A stretch of 64,000 nucleotides of DNA from Bacillota bacterium (GTDB lineage: Bacteria; Bacillota; Clostridia; Christensenellales; DTU072): contig JAEXAB010000001.1 of NCBI GenBank assembly GCA_023394875.1, forward strand, positions 434,001 to 498,000, read 5' to 3'. How positions within the stretch are numbered: position 1 is the first letter of the stretch; each line of letters begins with the position of its first letter. The notes below the pieces were generated by a model. It saw only the letters and a list, made by a program, of their open reading frames with translations. It searched no databases and was not told where the DNA came from. Below are positions 51,666 through 60,242 of this stretch, one piece after another. A program made the position numbers and the translations under genes.

Positions 51666-52832
51666 ATGATAAAATTTTTAGCAAAAATTTTTATAAAGAA
51701 TTATAAATCCCTTTGCGATACCGATCTTAGGTCAAAATACGGCGTAATTGCCGGCGCTTTGGGCATTTTTAATAACCTGATTCTCTTTGGAGCAAAGCTT
51801 ACCATCGGTTTGCTATCGGGCGCTGTTTCTATTGTTGCCGACGCTCTTAATAATCTTTCCGACGTAGCAAGTTCCGTTGTTACTACCGTTGGTTTTAAGA
51901 TAAGCAACCGCCCTAAAGACGCCAAGCATCCCTTCGGACACGGACGGGTGGAATATATCGGCGGTTTAATCGTGTCCCTTATAATTTTGTTTGTGGGCGT
52001 GGAACTTATAAAAGCTTCGGTGGAAAGAATAATTGCTCCGTCTTTCCTCAATATATCCATACTTACCATAATTATTTTGAGTTGTTCTATAGTAGTTAAG
52101 CTATGGATGTTTTTATATAACAAAAAATTAGGTAAAGAAATATCCTCTGCGGCGATGAAAGCAACCGCCCTTGACAGTCTAAACGACGCTATCGCCACGA
52201 CTGCGGTATTAATATGCGCATTAATAAATTATTTTACCGGCATAACAATAGACGGCTATGCGGGAATACTTGTGGCTTTGTTTATACTTTTCGGGGGCTT
52301 TAAGTCCATTAAAGAAATAATTTCCCTTTTGGTGGGGGAAAAACCCGACCCGAAGTTTGTTCGGGACGTTGCCGATTTTGTTTTGAGCTTTGACATAATC
52401 TCGGGCGTTCACGACCTTGTGGTCCACAATTACGGTCCGGGCAGACAAATGGTTACTTTGCATGCCGAAGTTCCTTGCGACTGCGATTTTTTGGAAACGC
52501 ACGATATAATTGACAATATTGAGCTTGCAATAAGAGAAAAGTTCTCTTGTTCGGCGGTTATTCACATGGACCCGATTGTCACCAACAACGCAAAAATTGA
52601 GGAAGTCAAAACTAAAATAGAAGCTATCGTCAAAGAATATAACGAAAACTATTCTATTCACGATTTCCGCATGAATAGCGGCAGCACTCACAGCAACCTT
52701 ATTTTTGACGTAACTACTACCTATGACAATAAAATCTCCGATGAACAGATAAAAAAAGATCTCACTAAAAAAATAAAGGCGCTTAACTCTTGTTATTGCG
52801 CCATTATCACTATCGATAAACCTTTCGTATAA
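51666..52832 (+). CDS. Cation diffusion facilitator, probable Mn2+ exporter type
   Basis: 388 residues. CDF fold with six TM helices: the TM2 metal site is VADALNNLSDVASS (D-x3-N-x2-S-D region) and TM5 has TALDSLNDAIAT, giving D-x3-D where Zn/Cd exporters have H-x3-D; D-x3-D is characteristic of the Mn2+ exporters (MneP/MntE). HPFGHGRVEYIGG is the family loop. The C-terminal ZT-dimer domain (IISGVHDLVVHNYGPGRQMVTLHAEVP) is complete and extended by a second ~90-residue ferredoxin-like piece (IEEVKTKIEAIVKEYNENYSIHDFRMN). Ribosome site weak. Metal preference is inferred from the motif only. Confidence 0.88.
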   Translation: MIKFLAKIFIKNYKSLCDTDLRSKYGVIAGALGIFNNLILFGAKLTIGLLSGAVSIVADALNNLSDVASSVVTTVGFKISNRPKDAKHPFGHGRVEYIGGLIVSLIILFVGVELIKASVERIIAPSFLNISILTIIILSCSIVVKLWMFLYNKKLGKEISSAAMKATALDSLNDAIATTAVLICALINYFTGITIDGYAGILVALFILFGGFKSIKEIISLLVGEKPDPKFVRDVADFVLSFDIISGVHDLVVHNYGPGRQMVTLHAEVPCDCDFLETHDIIDNIELAIREKFSCSAVIHMDPIVTNNAKIEEVKTKIEAIVKEYNENYSIHDFRMNSGSTHSNLIFDVTTTYDNKISDEQIKKDLTKKIKALNSCYCAIITIDKPFV

Positions 52833-52837
52833 ATAAG

Positions 52838-53671
52838 TTATTTCAGATATTCTACCAAATTAGGAATTGCCTTTTCAAAGGTCACTCCGTACCAATGTTC
52901 GTCCTTTAGAGGCATTGTAAAATTCATACTGTCTATGGTAAAATCAACGGCTATTTTGCAGGCTTTTTCTAAGCTGTAGCCAAGCGCCAAGGCTCCGGCA
53001 AGACTGCTTCCGAATACGTCGCCGGTGCCGTGGAAGTTTTGCATAATCCTGTCGCGGAAATAATAACCTACCTCATTATTTTCTCCCTTTAAGTAAGCTA
53101 CTCCCAGTTTGCTTTTTTCAAAACTCACACCCGTTATTACTACGTTCTTAGCTCCAAGGTCGTGAAGTCTATTTAGCATATCAAGAATGTATTTCTCATC
53201 GTATTCTTCTTTGTATGTTTCATTCAAAAGGAAAGAAGCTTCGGTAAGGTTGGGCATAATAAAGTCGGCTTTACGGCAAATTTTTAGCATTTCTGGCGGG
53301 AAACTGAGGTCAAAACCGGGATAAAGCTTTCCGTTGTCGCCCATAACGGGATCGACGATAAATAAACCATCTTTAGTAAGCATATCTTTAACGATTTCTA
53401 AGATATAATCAAACTGCATGCTGTTGCCTATATAGCCGGTATATACCGAATCAAAAGTTATCCCTTCTTTTTTCCAATGTTGAATGATTTTCGGCATTTC
53501 GTCGGTAAGGTCCTTAAAAGTAAAGCCCTTAAAGCCGCTTGTGTGCGTTGACAATACCGCCGAAGGGAGTATAGCGGTTTCCATACCCATTGCCGAAATA
53601 ACCGGCAAAGCAACGGTAATGGAGCATTGCCCCACGCATGAAATATCCTGAACTGTAAGTAATTTTTTCAT
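52838..53671 (-). CDS. pdxY: Pyridoxamine/pyridoxal kinase
   Basis: 277 residues, ribokinase-like (PfkB/ThiD) fold. LLTVQDISCVGQCSITVALPVISAMG (substrate region), LFIVDPVMGDNGKLYPG, ADFIMPNLTEASFLL (ATP-binding N-x-x-E) and the anion-hole/catalytic motif FHGTGDVFGSSLAGAL with its Asp. Salvages B6 vitamers to phosphorylated forms, consistent with the PLP enzymes nearby but not co-operonic. GGGAGAA ribosome site. Distinguished from ThiD by the long C-terminus. Confidence 0.85.
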   Translation of the reverse strand: MKKLLTVQDISCVGQCSITVALPVISAMGMETAILPSAVLSTHTSGFKGFTFKDLTDEMPKIIQHWKKEGITFDSVYTGYIGNSMQFDYILEIVKDMLTKDGLFIVDPVMGDNGKLYPGFDLSFPPEMLKICRKADFIMPNLTEASFLLNETYKEEYDEKYILDMLNRLHDLGAKNVVITGVSFEKSKLGVAYLKGENNEVGYYFRDRIMQNFHGTGDVFGSSLAGALALGYSLEKACKIAVDFTIDSMNFTMPLKDEHWYGVTFEKAIPNLVEYLK

Positions 53672-53746
53672 CTTTTTTTCTCCCTGAATTATTTATAACT
53701 TAGCCAAAATTTTAACAAAAAATGCTAATGATGTCAAACGACTGCT

Positions 53747-54421
53747 TTAATTAAAATATAAAAACACGTTGGCAAAATAAATAGAAACCGTACCGAATAC
53801 CATTAGAATATGAAAACAGGCGTGTAAGAATTGCTTTTTTCTGCCGAAAAAGGCAAGTCCGGCCAGACAGAACGCGCCTCCGCAGGCATAGAAAATTTTT
53901 CCGCTAATTGGTATAAGCTGTCTATTATAGAGATAAACTCCGAAAAATATCGCCGCAACAATCAAGTCGGCAACTAAAACGTATCTGGAAAACTTTTTTA
54001 TGTCATAAAGCGATAAAGCTATATTGGCTGCCGCTAATATAAGACAAAGCAATAATGCAACTATATTAAAGGGAGTAAGCCTTATTCCTAACGTCATAGG
54101 CGCGCCGCAAGCTACAATAATAAAAGAAACTGCCGAGTAATCTATTTTTCTCGCTATCAGTTTCTTATTATGGTCAGTTATATAATGATATACCGCAGAA
54201 ACAAAGTACGGAACACTTCCTCCGACACCTGTAATAACTGCTGCAATAATTCTTGGGGTGGTGTTTGCGATAATCAGCATATATATCATGCCAACAAAGC
54301 CTAGTACACCGCCGATAAAGTGAGAAATGGTGTTCCAACGTTCTTCTTTGGGAGTATAGTACTCTAAACCTTTCTCGGCATATTGCGCTTTATTCAATGC
54401 ATAAATTTCCGCTGTCTCCAT
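53747..54421 (-). CDS. Hemolysin III family (PAQR/YqfA-like) membrane protein
   Basis: 224 residues, seven hydrophobic helices. Family marks: EERWNTISHFIGGVLGFVG (first His), VGGSVPYFVSAVYHYIT (H in TM3 region), KIDYSAVSFIIVACGAPM (Asp-Tyr), and AGLAFFGRKKQFLHACFHILMVFGTV (two His near the end), the Zn site of PAQR proteins. Biochemical role in bacteria is unclear. GGGGGAA ribosome site. Confidence 0.88.
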   Translation of the reverse strand: METAEIYALNKAQYAEKGLEYYTPKEERWNTISHFIGGVLGFVGMIYMLIIANTTPRIIAAVITGVGGSVPYFVSAVYHYITDHNKKLIARKIDYSAVSFIIVACGAPMTLGIRLTPFNIVALLLCLILAAANIALSLYDIKKFSRYVLVADLIVAAIFFGVYLYNRQLIPISGKIFYACGGAFCLAGLAFFGRKKQFLHACFHILMVFGTVSIYFANVFLYFN

Positions 54422-54454
54422 TTTCCCCCTGTGTATTATATGTTGAAAAACCTA

Positions 54455-54907
54455 CTAGTTGATAACCTTTGTCATAGTAACGAAGCCGTCTTCGCTAAAC
54501 CCTTCCTTAATATACAAATCTTTGGCAATAACGTTGGTAGATAAAACTTCTAACGTTAACGCAACCGCCTTGCCTCTGAATTCATTTTCCAGCCAAATCA
54601 TAAAGCTCTTGCCGAAATGTCTGTGTCTGAAAGCGGGGGAAACGAACAATTCATCCAAAATAAGGACGTTGCCCGATTCTTCATTGCACCAATAAGAGGT
54701 AATGAGCGCATATCCCGCATAAGCACCCGACTCGATATCGATAATAAAATATCCCCATAAATTTTCGTGTTTTGAAATTACTTGCCGAAAAGTTTGTTCG
54801 GCCGATTTTCTGTCGTATGCTCTTTTCGTTGCCCCCGAGGAATAAAACTCCTCGCATAACTTATAAAATGAGTCTGCGTCTCCTTCTTCCATGCTTTTGA
54901 CTATCAT
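54455..54907 (-). CDS. GNAT family N-acetyltransferase
   Basis: 150 residues. GNAT fold: IVKSMEEGDADSFYKLCEEFY, AGYALITSYWCNEESGNVLILDELFVSPAFRHRHFGKSFM with R-H-x-x-G acetyl-CoA motif, ALTLEVLSTNVIAKDLYIKEGFSEDGFVTMTKVI. Similar to small aminoglycoside/polyamine-like acetyltransferases, but the substrate is not predictable. AGAGGT ribosome site. Same strand as, but separate from, the hemolysin III gene. Confidence 0.87.
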   Translation of the reverse strand: MIVKSMEEGDADSFYKLCEEFYSSGATKRAYDRKSAEQTFRQVISKHENLWGYFIIDIESGAYAGYALITSYWCNEESGNVLILDELFVSPAFRHRHFGKSFMIWLENEFRGKAVALTLEVLSTNVIAKDLYIKEGFSEDGFVTMTKVIN

Positions 54908-54974
54908 TGTAAAAAACCTCTGTATGATGTGTTTTCCATATCATAGCAAAACGCTAGAAAAATAGCAACATTTT

Positions 54975-56336
54975 TTATATCGAATTTGTTTGGGATAAAT
55001 TACTATTTTGTTTTGATAAAAGTTCTTTTTCGACCACTATAAAAATTATTACCATGGTTAATGCGTAAGGCAATGGACAGAATATTCCGGGGTTAACCAC
55101 AGACATCAGTTCCAGCCCGAAAAACGATAACATTGCGCATGCCGTAAATATATTTCTTTTTTTGCTCAACATACGCAAACGCGCAACAAATTGATAGCCG
55201 TAACTCAATATCCCCACAACGCCCATGCTTGCTATTACTTGAAGGGGGGAAGAATGGTACCAATACAAACCGCCTTGCTGAGGGTGATAATAATATCCCT
55301 GATGAGCAAGACCTACCCCGAATACAGGATTATTTTTGAAGTTTCTAATGGCATAGCGTATTAAGTTTAGCCTTGCTTCCCCTTGTTTTATTTCCAAGGT
55401 TTCGATAATAGAATCAAACTTAACTATGACAAAAGTTATGCCTATTATAAACAAACAAATCACGCAAGCAACCATAAATTTGCGGTCGACTTTGTCGTTT
55501 ATATACATACTGTAAATAACGCAAAGTACAAACATAATAGAGCCAATCAATATTCCGCCTCTAGAGCCCGTACCTATCATTGCAATGTATTGCAACGTGC
55601 CGAACATAAACATAGCGGTATGGTATTTGCATTTTTTCGAATAATAAAAGGCAAAAGGCATCGTTATAAGTAAGTTTGTGGAAAGATTGTTGCTCATTTG
55701 CGGCGATACAAGCTCACCGTTAGTAATGGTTATTTCTATATTTTCGATAAAATGCACCAACACCATCAACGTAAGAAAACCGCCAAACCATAGCATAATT
55801 TTTGTTATATTGTCGGTAAGGTCGTATTTTTTTTCGGCTGTGGCTATATGGGCATTAAGTAAGACGTATAATCCAAGCATGCCAAACCCCAATCCTACTA
55901 TATAATAAAGAGAGGTGGGAGAAAAATAATTTTTTGGACTGACCACAAACAAACCGCCCAAAGTAATGGCAACAGATACCGCAAGATACGGGAAAAACAT
56001 TTTTCCCAAAGAAAATTTTGGTCTATAATACACAAAATGAAAAATTAGGCACGGCACAACTATAGCTATAAGCGGCAAAAGTTTTAGCCAAACTTCTCCC
56101 GAACCGTACATTCTAAGCGGTAAAACGCATACCAATAAAAAGGGGAAAAGGGTGGGCATTGTATCTCTGTGAGTAATAAGAATAAATAATATGATTGCTA
56201 CTAAAACAATAGCTCCCACTACTTCCAGTTTTAATATATAAAATATAGCCGCCAAAATGAACACACTGAGCGGATAATATACACTGTACAAAAATTTATC
56301 AATTTTTTTTAGTAAACTTTCCCTTTCTAATCGCAT
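54975..56336 (-). CDS. O-antigen ligase-like (Wzy/WaaL family) membrane protein
   Basis: 453 residues, about eleven membrane helices. The conserved Wzy_C/O-antigen-ligase segment is seen in IAMIGTGSRGGILIGSIMFVL (TGSRGG), followed by a periplasm-side-type loop with NPVFGVGLAHQGYYYHP and YHSSPLQVIASMGVVGILSYG, whose His residues are usual in the family. Would polymerise or transfer a lipid-linked glycan at the outer face of the membrane. No other glycan genes are adjacent. There is no ribosome site; the -10 box lies 7 nt before the ATG, so the mRNA may be leaderless. Confidence 0.82.
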   Translation of the reverse strand: MRLERESLLKKIDKFLYSVYYPLSVFILAAIFYILKLEVVGAIVLVAIILFILITHRDTMPTLFPFLLVCVLPLRMYGSGEVWLKLLPLIAIVVPCLIFHFVYYRPKFSLGKMFFPYLAVSVAITLGGLFVVSPKNYFSPTSLYYIVGLGFGMLGLYVLLNAHIATAEKKYDLTDNITKIMLWFGGFLTLMVLVHFIENIEITITNGELVSPQMSNNLSTNLLITMPFAFYYSKKCKYHTAMFMFGTLQYIAMIGTGSRGGILIGSIMFVLCVIYSMYINDKVDRKFMVACVICLFIIGITFVIVKFDSIIETLEIKQGEARLNLIRYAIRNFKNNPVFGVGLAHQGYYYHPQQGGLYWYHSSPLQVIASMGVVGILSYGYQFVARLRMLSKKRNIFTACAMLSFFGLELMSVVNPGIFCPLPYALTMVIIFIVVEKELLSKQNSNLSQTNSI

Positions 56337-56343
56337 CGAATAT

Positions 56344-56372
56344 ATATTATCACAGCGTTACCCCTAAATCAA
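56344..56372 (-). promoter_or_regulatory. Promoter abutting the ligase-like gene (leaderless candidate)
   Basis: Minus strand: TTGATT (56367-56372), 17 bp, TAATAT (56344-56349); the ATG at 56336 follows after 7 nt, with no Shine-Dalgarno. Confidence 0.6.
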
Positions 56373-56388
56373 GCGATTATATTCTCTA

Positions 56389-56417
56389 TTGATAAATATA
56401 AGGAATTATGCTATTAT
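56389..56417 (+). promoter_or_regulatory. Promoter of the GH127 gene
   Basis: TTGATA (56389-56394), 17 bp, TATTAT (56412-56417), then GGCAGGAG and ATG 56445. Confidence 0.7.
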
Positions 56418-56444
56418 CAAAGATAATGGCGGCAGGAGAAAATT

Positions 56445-58358
56445 ATGAAACCTTTGAAATCGTCCCTAAAAAAATTACCCTTAAAATCCATAAAACCCAA
56501 AGGCTGGCTACTTAGTCAGTTGTTGGTTCAAGCCGACGGACTAACCGCAAACGTTCCTTCGTTGTTTAAGGATTTAAGCGATAAATCGGCTTGGCTTGGC
56601 GGAAAAGGAGAATGTTGGGAAAGAGGTCCTTATTATCTTGACGGGTTGATGCCGCTTGCATACCTTACCGAAGATACTTATCTACTCTCTCTTACAAAAA
56701 AATGGATGGACAGTATTTTTTCTTCCCAACAGGAAAATGGCTTTTACGGCCCGAAAGGCAATCTTGACTGGTGGCCTAGAATGGTAGTTAACAAGCTTAT
56801 GCCCTCTTATTTTGAGGCTTCCAACGACGAAAGAGTCATACCGTTTTTGACAAAATACTATCGTTATATGTTAGATAATATCGACTGCCGACCCTTTTAC
56901 AGCTGGGCAAACGCAAGAGGTATTGAAGAGCTAATCGGCGTTCTTTGGCTCTATGAAAAGACAGAAGAAGAGTGGCTGACTGCTCTTATTGAAAAAATCA
57001 TTTCCTATTCTATGAACTGGGAAGATATTTTTCAAGCTTTCCCGTATATAAAGCCCTCAAAAGATTATATGAAAAAAGGGGCTTTCAACGTAAAAAAAGT
57101 GCTTTTCTACGGCTCCGACGCCATTAATAATTTTTTAGGCGGCTTGGCAAAAAAACCGACCAAAGAAAAAATAAATAAAAGAAACAATGATGAATTCAAT
57201 AAGTTTTATCACCTAACCCACGGCGTAAATTTGGCTATGGCGTTAAAATATCCAACGCTTACCGGCGTTGCAAAAAATAACGCCGAAGCTTTTTCCCTTT
57301 CAAAAACAGGCTACGAAACCTTGCAAAAATATCACGGCACGGCAACGGGATTATTTAGTAGCGACGAACATTTAAGCGGAGTTTCTCCCGCTCAAGGGAT
57401 AGAACTTTGCGCGGTGGTAGAGGCTATGTTCAGTATGGAAAAGCTCCTGGAATATACTGGAGACCTTTATTACGCCGACCTTTTAGAACTGTTTGCCTTT
57501 AACGCTTTACCCGCAACGTTTACTTACGATATGTGCGCTCATCAATACGTTCAGCAAGTAAACCAAATCAGCGCTACTATTGCAAAAAGGGATTGGTACG
57601 ATTCTTATAGCCATGCTAATATATATGGTTTGAAACCAAATTACGCCTGCTGTCTTTCCAACATGCATCAAGGCTTCCCCCGCTTTGCCGAACATCTGGC
57701 TTTTGCAAGAGAGGACGGAATTATAATAACTTCCCCCGTTCCGTGCGAAATAGAAACAATTATTAATGAAGAAAACGTAACGGTAAAAATAAACGGCAAC
57801 TATCCTTTTGAAAACAAGTTTTCCATAGAAAGCAAAATGGGAAATCAGAACTTATATATAAGACGCCCCTCTTTGGCTAACTACGTGATAATAAACGGAC
57901 AAAAATATAACTCCGATATAATAAAGATACCCGAAGCAAACGGCGTTTTTTACGTAGAAATAAATATGGACGTTATTCCAAAAATAAATCCCGACAACAG
58001 CGTATCTTATTATTACGGAAATATTTTACTTGCGTTAAAGCTGGAAGAAAAAATAAAAATGAAGAAAGAAGACAACCGTTTTTCGGACAGAGAAACCTAT
58101 TCCTTTAGTAAATGGAACCTATCTCCTGTTTACGGTAAGCCGCCCGAAGTTTTACATTCTTATCAGGATACAAAATATCCTTTCCGCGACGCGGCTCTTA
58201 AAATAAAAATGAACTTTATAGAAATAACCAACTGGAAAGAGGAAAGAAACTCAGCAAGCGCCCCTCCCGAAAAACCTCCGTTGGGACAAACTTACGTTAA
58301 TTACCTTGTTCCTTACGGTGCGACAGCTTTGAGAATAGCCCAGTTCCCGAAAATTTAA
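56445..58358 (+). CDS. Glycoside hydrolase family 127-like (DUF1680), putative beta-L-arabinofuranosidase
   Basis: 637 residues, no signal peptide, so cytoplasmic. The (alpha/alpha)6 barrel with GECWERGPYYLDGLMPLAYL, FYGPKGNLDWWPRMVVNK and YFEASNDERVIPFL matches DUF1680. The Zn-thiolate site of family 127 can be placed: Glu and Cys in GIELCAVVEAM and the vicinal pair in NYACCLSNMHQGFPRF (compare E338, C340, C417, C418 of Bifidobacterium HypBA1), with a cysteine acting as nucleophile. The C-terminal beta domain is complete. Probably removes arabinofuranose from plant or hydroxyproline glycans; no transporter is adjacent. Convergent with the AraC gene, overlapping by 4 bp. Confidence 0.82.
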   Translation: MKPLKSSLKKLPLKSIKPKGWLLSQLLVQADGLTANVPSLFKDLSDKSAWLGGKGECWERGPYYLDGLMPLAYLTEDTYLLSLTKKWMDSIFSSQQENGFYGPKGNLDWWPRMVVNKLMPSYFEASNDERVIPFLTKYYRYMLDNIDCRPFYSWANARGIEELIGVLWLYEKTEEEWLTALIEKIISYSMNWEDIFQAFPYIKPSKDYMKKGAFNVKKVLFYGSDAINNFLGGLAKKPTKEKINKRNNDEFNKFYHLTHGVNLAMALKYPTLTGVAKNNAEAFSLSKTGYETLQKYHGTATGLFSSDEHLSGVSPAQGIELCAVVEAMFSMEKLLEYTGDLYYADLLELFAFNALPATFTYDMCAHQYVQQVNQISATIAKRDWYDSYSHANIYGLKPNYACCLSNMHQGFPRFAEHLAFAREDGIIITSPVPCEIETIINEENVTVKINGNYPFENKFSIESKMGNQNLYIRRPSLANYVIINGQKYNSDIIKIPEANGVFYVEINMDVIPKINPDNSVSYYYGNILLALKLEEKIKMKKEDNRFSDRETYSFSKWNLSPVYGKPPEVLHSYQDTKYPFRDAALKIKMNFIEITNWKEERNSASAPPEKPPLGQTYVNYLVPYGATALRIAQFPKI

Positions 58359-58843
58359 CGTTCGTTAGAGAATATCTTGCGATACTGCGCCGGAGTATAC
58401 CCGTATTTCTTTTTGAAAATTTTATTAAAATAACCGCTGTCGGCGTAGCCTGTTTCTACGGCTATGCTAACAACTGTCTGCGTTGTCGTCTTTAGCAGAT
58501 AACAGGCTTGTTTTAGCCTCAACGTTCGGATATAATTGGTAAGGCTCATTTGGTAGGTCTTCGAAAAAATGCTGCAAAAATAGTTAGGACTTATTTGACA
58601 GAGTTCGGAAACGTACTCAAGTTTTATATCCTTATTGAAATTGTTTCTTATATACTTCAATGCCGGTTCCATTATACTTTCTGTCCTGTTCGAAATTGCC
58701 GAAAGCGGCGAAAAAGGAAATATTATGTCGCTAATTTTGTCTGTTGGCTTTTCGTCGTCATTTATCGAAAAAATAGCCATTTTTTTGCCCTGTTTGAGAG
58801 CGTCTAATACGTTTTGAGGCTGTAAATAAGTTAGATTCTCCAT
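58355..58843 (-). CDS. Short AraC family transcriptional regulator
   Basis: 162 residues. The C-terminal ~100 residues are a complete AraC double helix-turn-helix: EYVSELCQISPNYFCSIFSK, LTNYIRTLRLKQACYLL, IAVETGYADSGYFNKIFKKKYGYTPAQYRK. Only ~60 residues precede it, too short for a cupin or receiver domain (LTYLQPQNVLDALKQGKKMAIFSIND), so ligand sensing is doubtful. It may regulate the adjacent convergent GH127 gene or the divergent glycerol genes (144 bp away); the sequence does not decide. A GGAG site lies upstream of the ATG at 58843. Confidence 0.87.
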   Translation of the reverse strand: MENLTYLQPQNVLDALKQGKKMAIFSINDDEKPTDKISDIIFPFSPLSAISNRTESIMEPALKYIRNNFNKDIKLEYVSELCQISPNYFCSIFSKTYQMSLTNYIRTLRLKQACYLLKTTTQTVVSIAVETGYADSGYFNKIFKKKYGYTPAQYRKIFSNER

Positions 58844-58986
58844 TTTCGCTCCTGTTTGAAAAAATCCTATGATAAAATAATACCATAATTTAGTAAAATT
58901 GTCTAATGAATTATTAGAGCGAATGGTTTATAATTATTACACCGATATAAAATCGAAAAAATTCATATAAAAGGAGATTTATCAGA

Positions 58987-60138
58987 ATGAGAAAAGCATT
59001 TATATGCCCATCTAAATACGTTCAGGGAGAAAACGAATTGTTGAACCTTGGGTATTTCGTAAAAACTTTTGGAAAGACAGCATTGCTTATTGCAGATCCT
59101 TTTGCAAAAAAACTAGTAGCCAAACAGCTTGAGGAAACACAAGCTAAATACGGTATCAAATTGGTATCCTGCGACTTCGGCGGAGAATGCTCACGCGAAG
59201 AAGTTAAGAAGATGCAAGATTTTGCAAAGGCTAACAAAGCTGCTTGTACCATAGGTCTTGGCGGCGGAAAGGCTATCGACACCGCTAAATGCGTTGCTGC
59301 AGGCAATCCTCTAATTATTGTTCCTACCATCGCAGCTACCGACGCTCCTACCAGCCACAGCGCAGTTCTGTACACACCTACCCATGAGTTTGACGATTAT
59401 GCATATTTCAAACAAAATCCGTCAGTAGTTCTTATCGACACTACCGTTATCGCAAACGCTCCCGCCCGCTTCTTAGTATCCGGTATGGGTGACGCTCTCT
59501 CCACATATTTTGAAGCCAGAGCCAACGTTCGTTCTTTCAGCAACGTTAATGCCGGTCTTCCCTGTGGAGCTAACAGAGCTAAGGGTACCTTGCTCGCTTG
59601 CGGAACCAACGCAGCTTTCAATATGGCAGAACTTTGCTATCAAACCCTTCTTAGCGACGGCGCAAAGGCAAAAGCAGCTTGCGAAGGCAAAGTTGTTACC
59701 ACCGCCCTTGAAAACATCATCGAAGCTAATATATTGTTATCAGGTCTCGGCTTTGAGTCCGGCGGTCTTGCCGCAGCTCACGCTATCCATGACGGCTTGA
59801 CCTTACTTCCTTCCCACCACAAATACTATCACGGCGAAATGGTTGCTTTCGGAACTATCTGCCAGTTGGTATTGGAGAACGCCGAAGAAGAAGAACTCTA
59901 TGAAGTATTTAACTTCTGTGAGAGCGTAGGACTACCCGTATGCTTAAAGGATATAGGCGCCGAAGACACCAGTGACGAACTTCTCATGGAAGTAGCTAAG
60001 AAATCCTGCATTCCCGAAGAATCCGTTCATAATATGCCCTTCCCCGTAACTGCCGACATGGTATATGCCGCTATTAAGACTGCCGACAAACTCGGTTATG
60101 ACTTCAAATACGGCTGTGATTGCGGATGCGGATGCTAA
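58987..60138 (+). CDS. gldA: Glycerol dehydrogenase
   Basis: 383 residues. NAD+-dependent, Zn2+-containing, group III alcohol dehydrogenase that oxidises glycerol to dihydroxyacetone. NAD-binding GLGGGKAIDTAK, PTIAATDAPTSHSAVLYT, and Zn ligands in SGMGDALSTYFEA (Asp), AAHAIHDGL (His) and YYHGEMVAFG (His). The C-terminus carries an unusual cysteine tail, KYGCDCGCGC. AAGGAG ribosome site. A possible -10 TATAAT is at 58929-58934 but lacks a good -35, suggesting activator dependence. The DhaK-DhaL fusion gene follows after 104 bp. Confidence 0.92.
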   Translation: MRKAFICPSKYVQGENELLNLGYFVKTFGKTALLIADPFAKKLVAKQLEETQAKYGIKLVSCDFGGECSREEVKKMQDFAKANKAACTIGLGGGKAIDTAKCVAAGNPLIIVPTIAATDAPTSHSAVLYTPTHEFDDYAYFKQNPSVVLIDTTVIANAPARFLVSGMGDALSTYFEARANVRSFSNVNAGLPCGANRAKGTLLACGTNAAFNMAELCYQTLLSDGAKAKAACEGKVVTTALENIIEANILLSGLGFESGGLAAAHAIHDGLTLLPSHHKYYHGEMVAFGTICQLVLENAEEEELYEVFNFCESVGLPVCLKDIGAEDTSDELLMEVAKKSCIPEESVHNMPFPVTADMVYAAIKTADKLGYDFKYGCDCGCGC

Positions 60139-60171
60139 TTTTTACGAAATTTTGTAAATAATTGACTCTTT

Positions 60172-60212
60172 GAGAATGGGGCTCTCGCGCAAATTTTGCG
60201 AACTCCATTCTC
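60172..60212 (+). other. Hairpin between gldA and dhaKL
   Basis: Outer arms GAGAATGG (60172-60179) and CCATTCTC (60205-60212) enclose a second stem around CGCAAA/TTTGCG-like sequence. No T run follows, so it is more likely an mRNA processing or stability element than a full terminator. Confidence 0.5.
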
Positions 60213-60242
60213 TCTTATTAAATTTAGTTAAGGAGTATTTCT

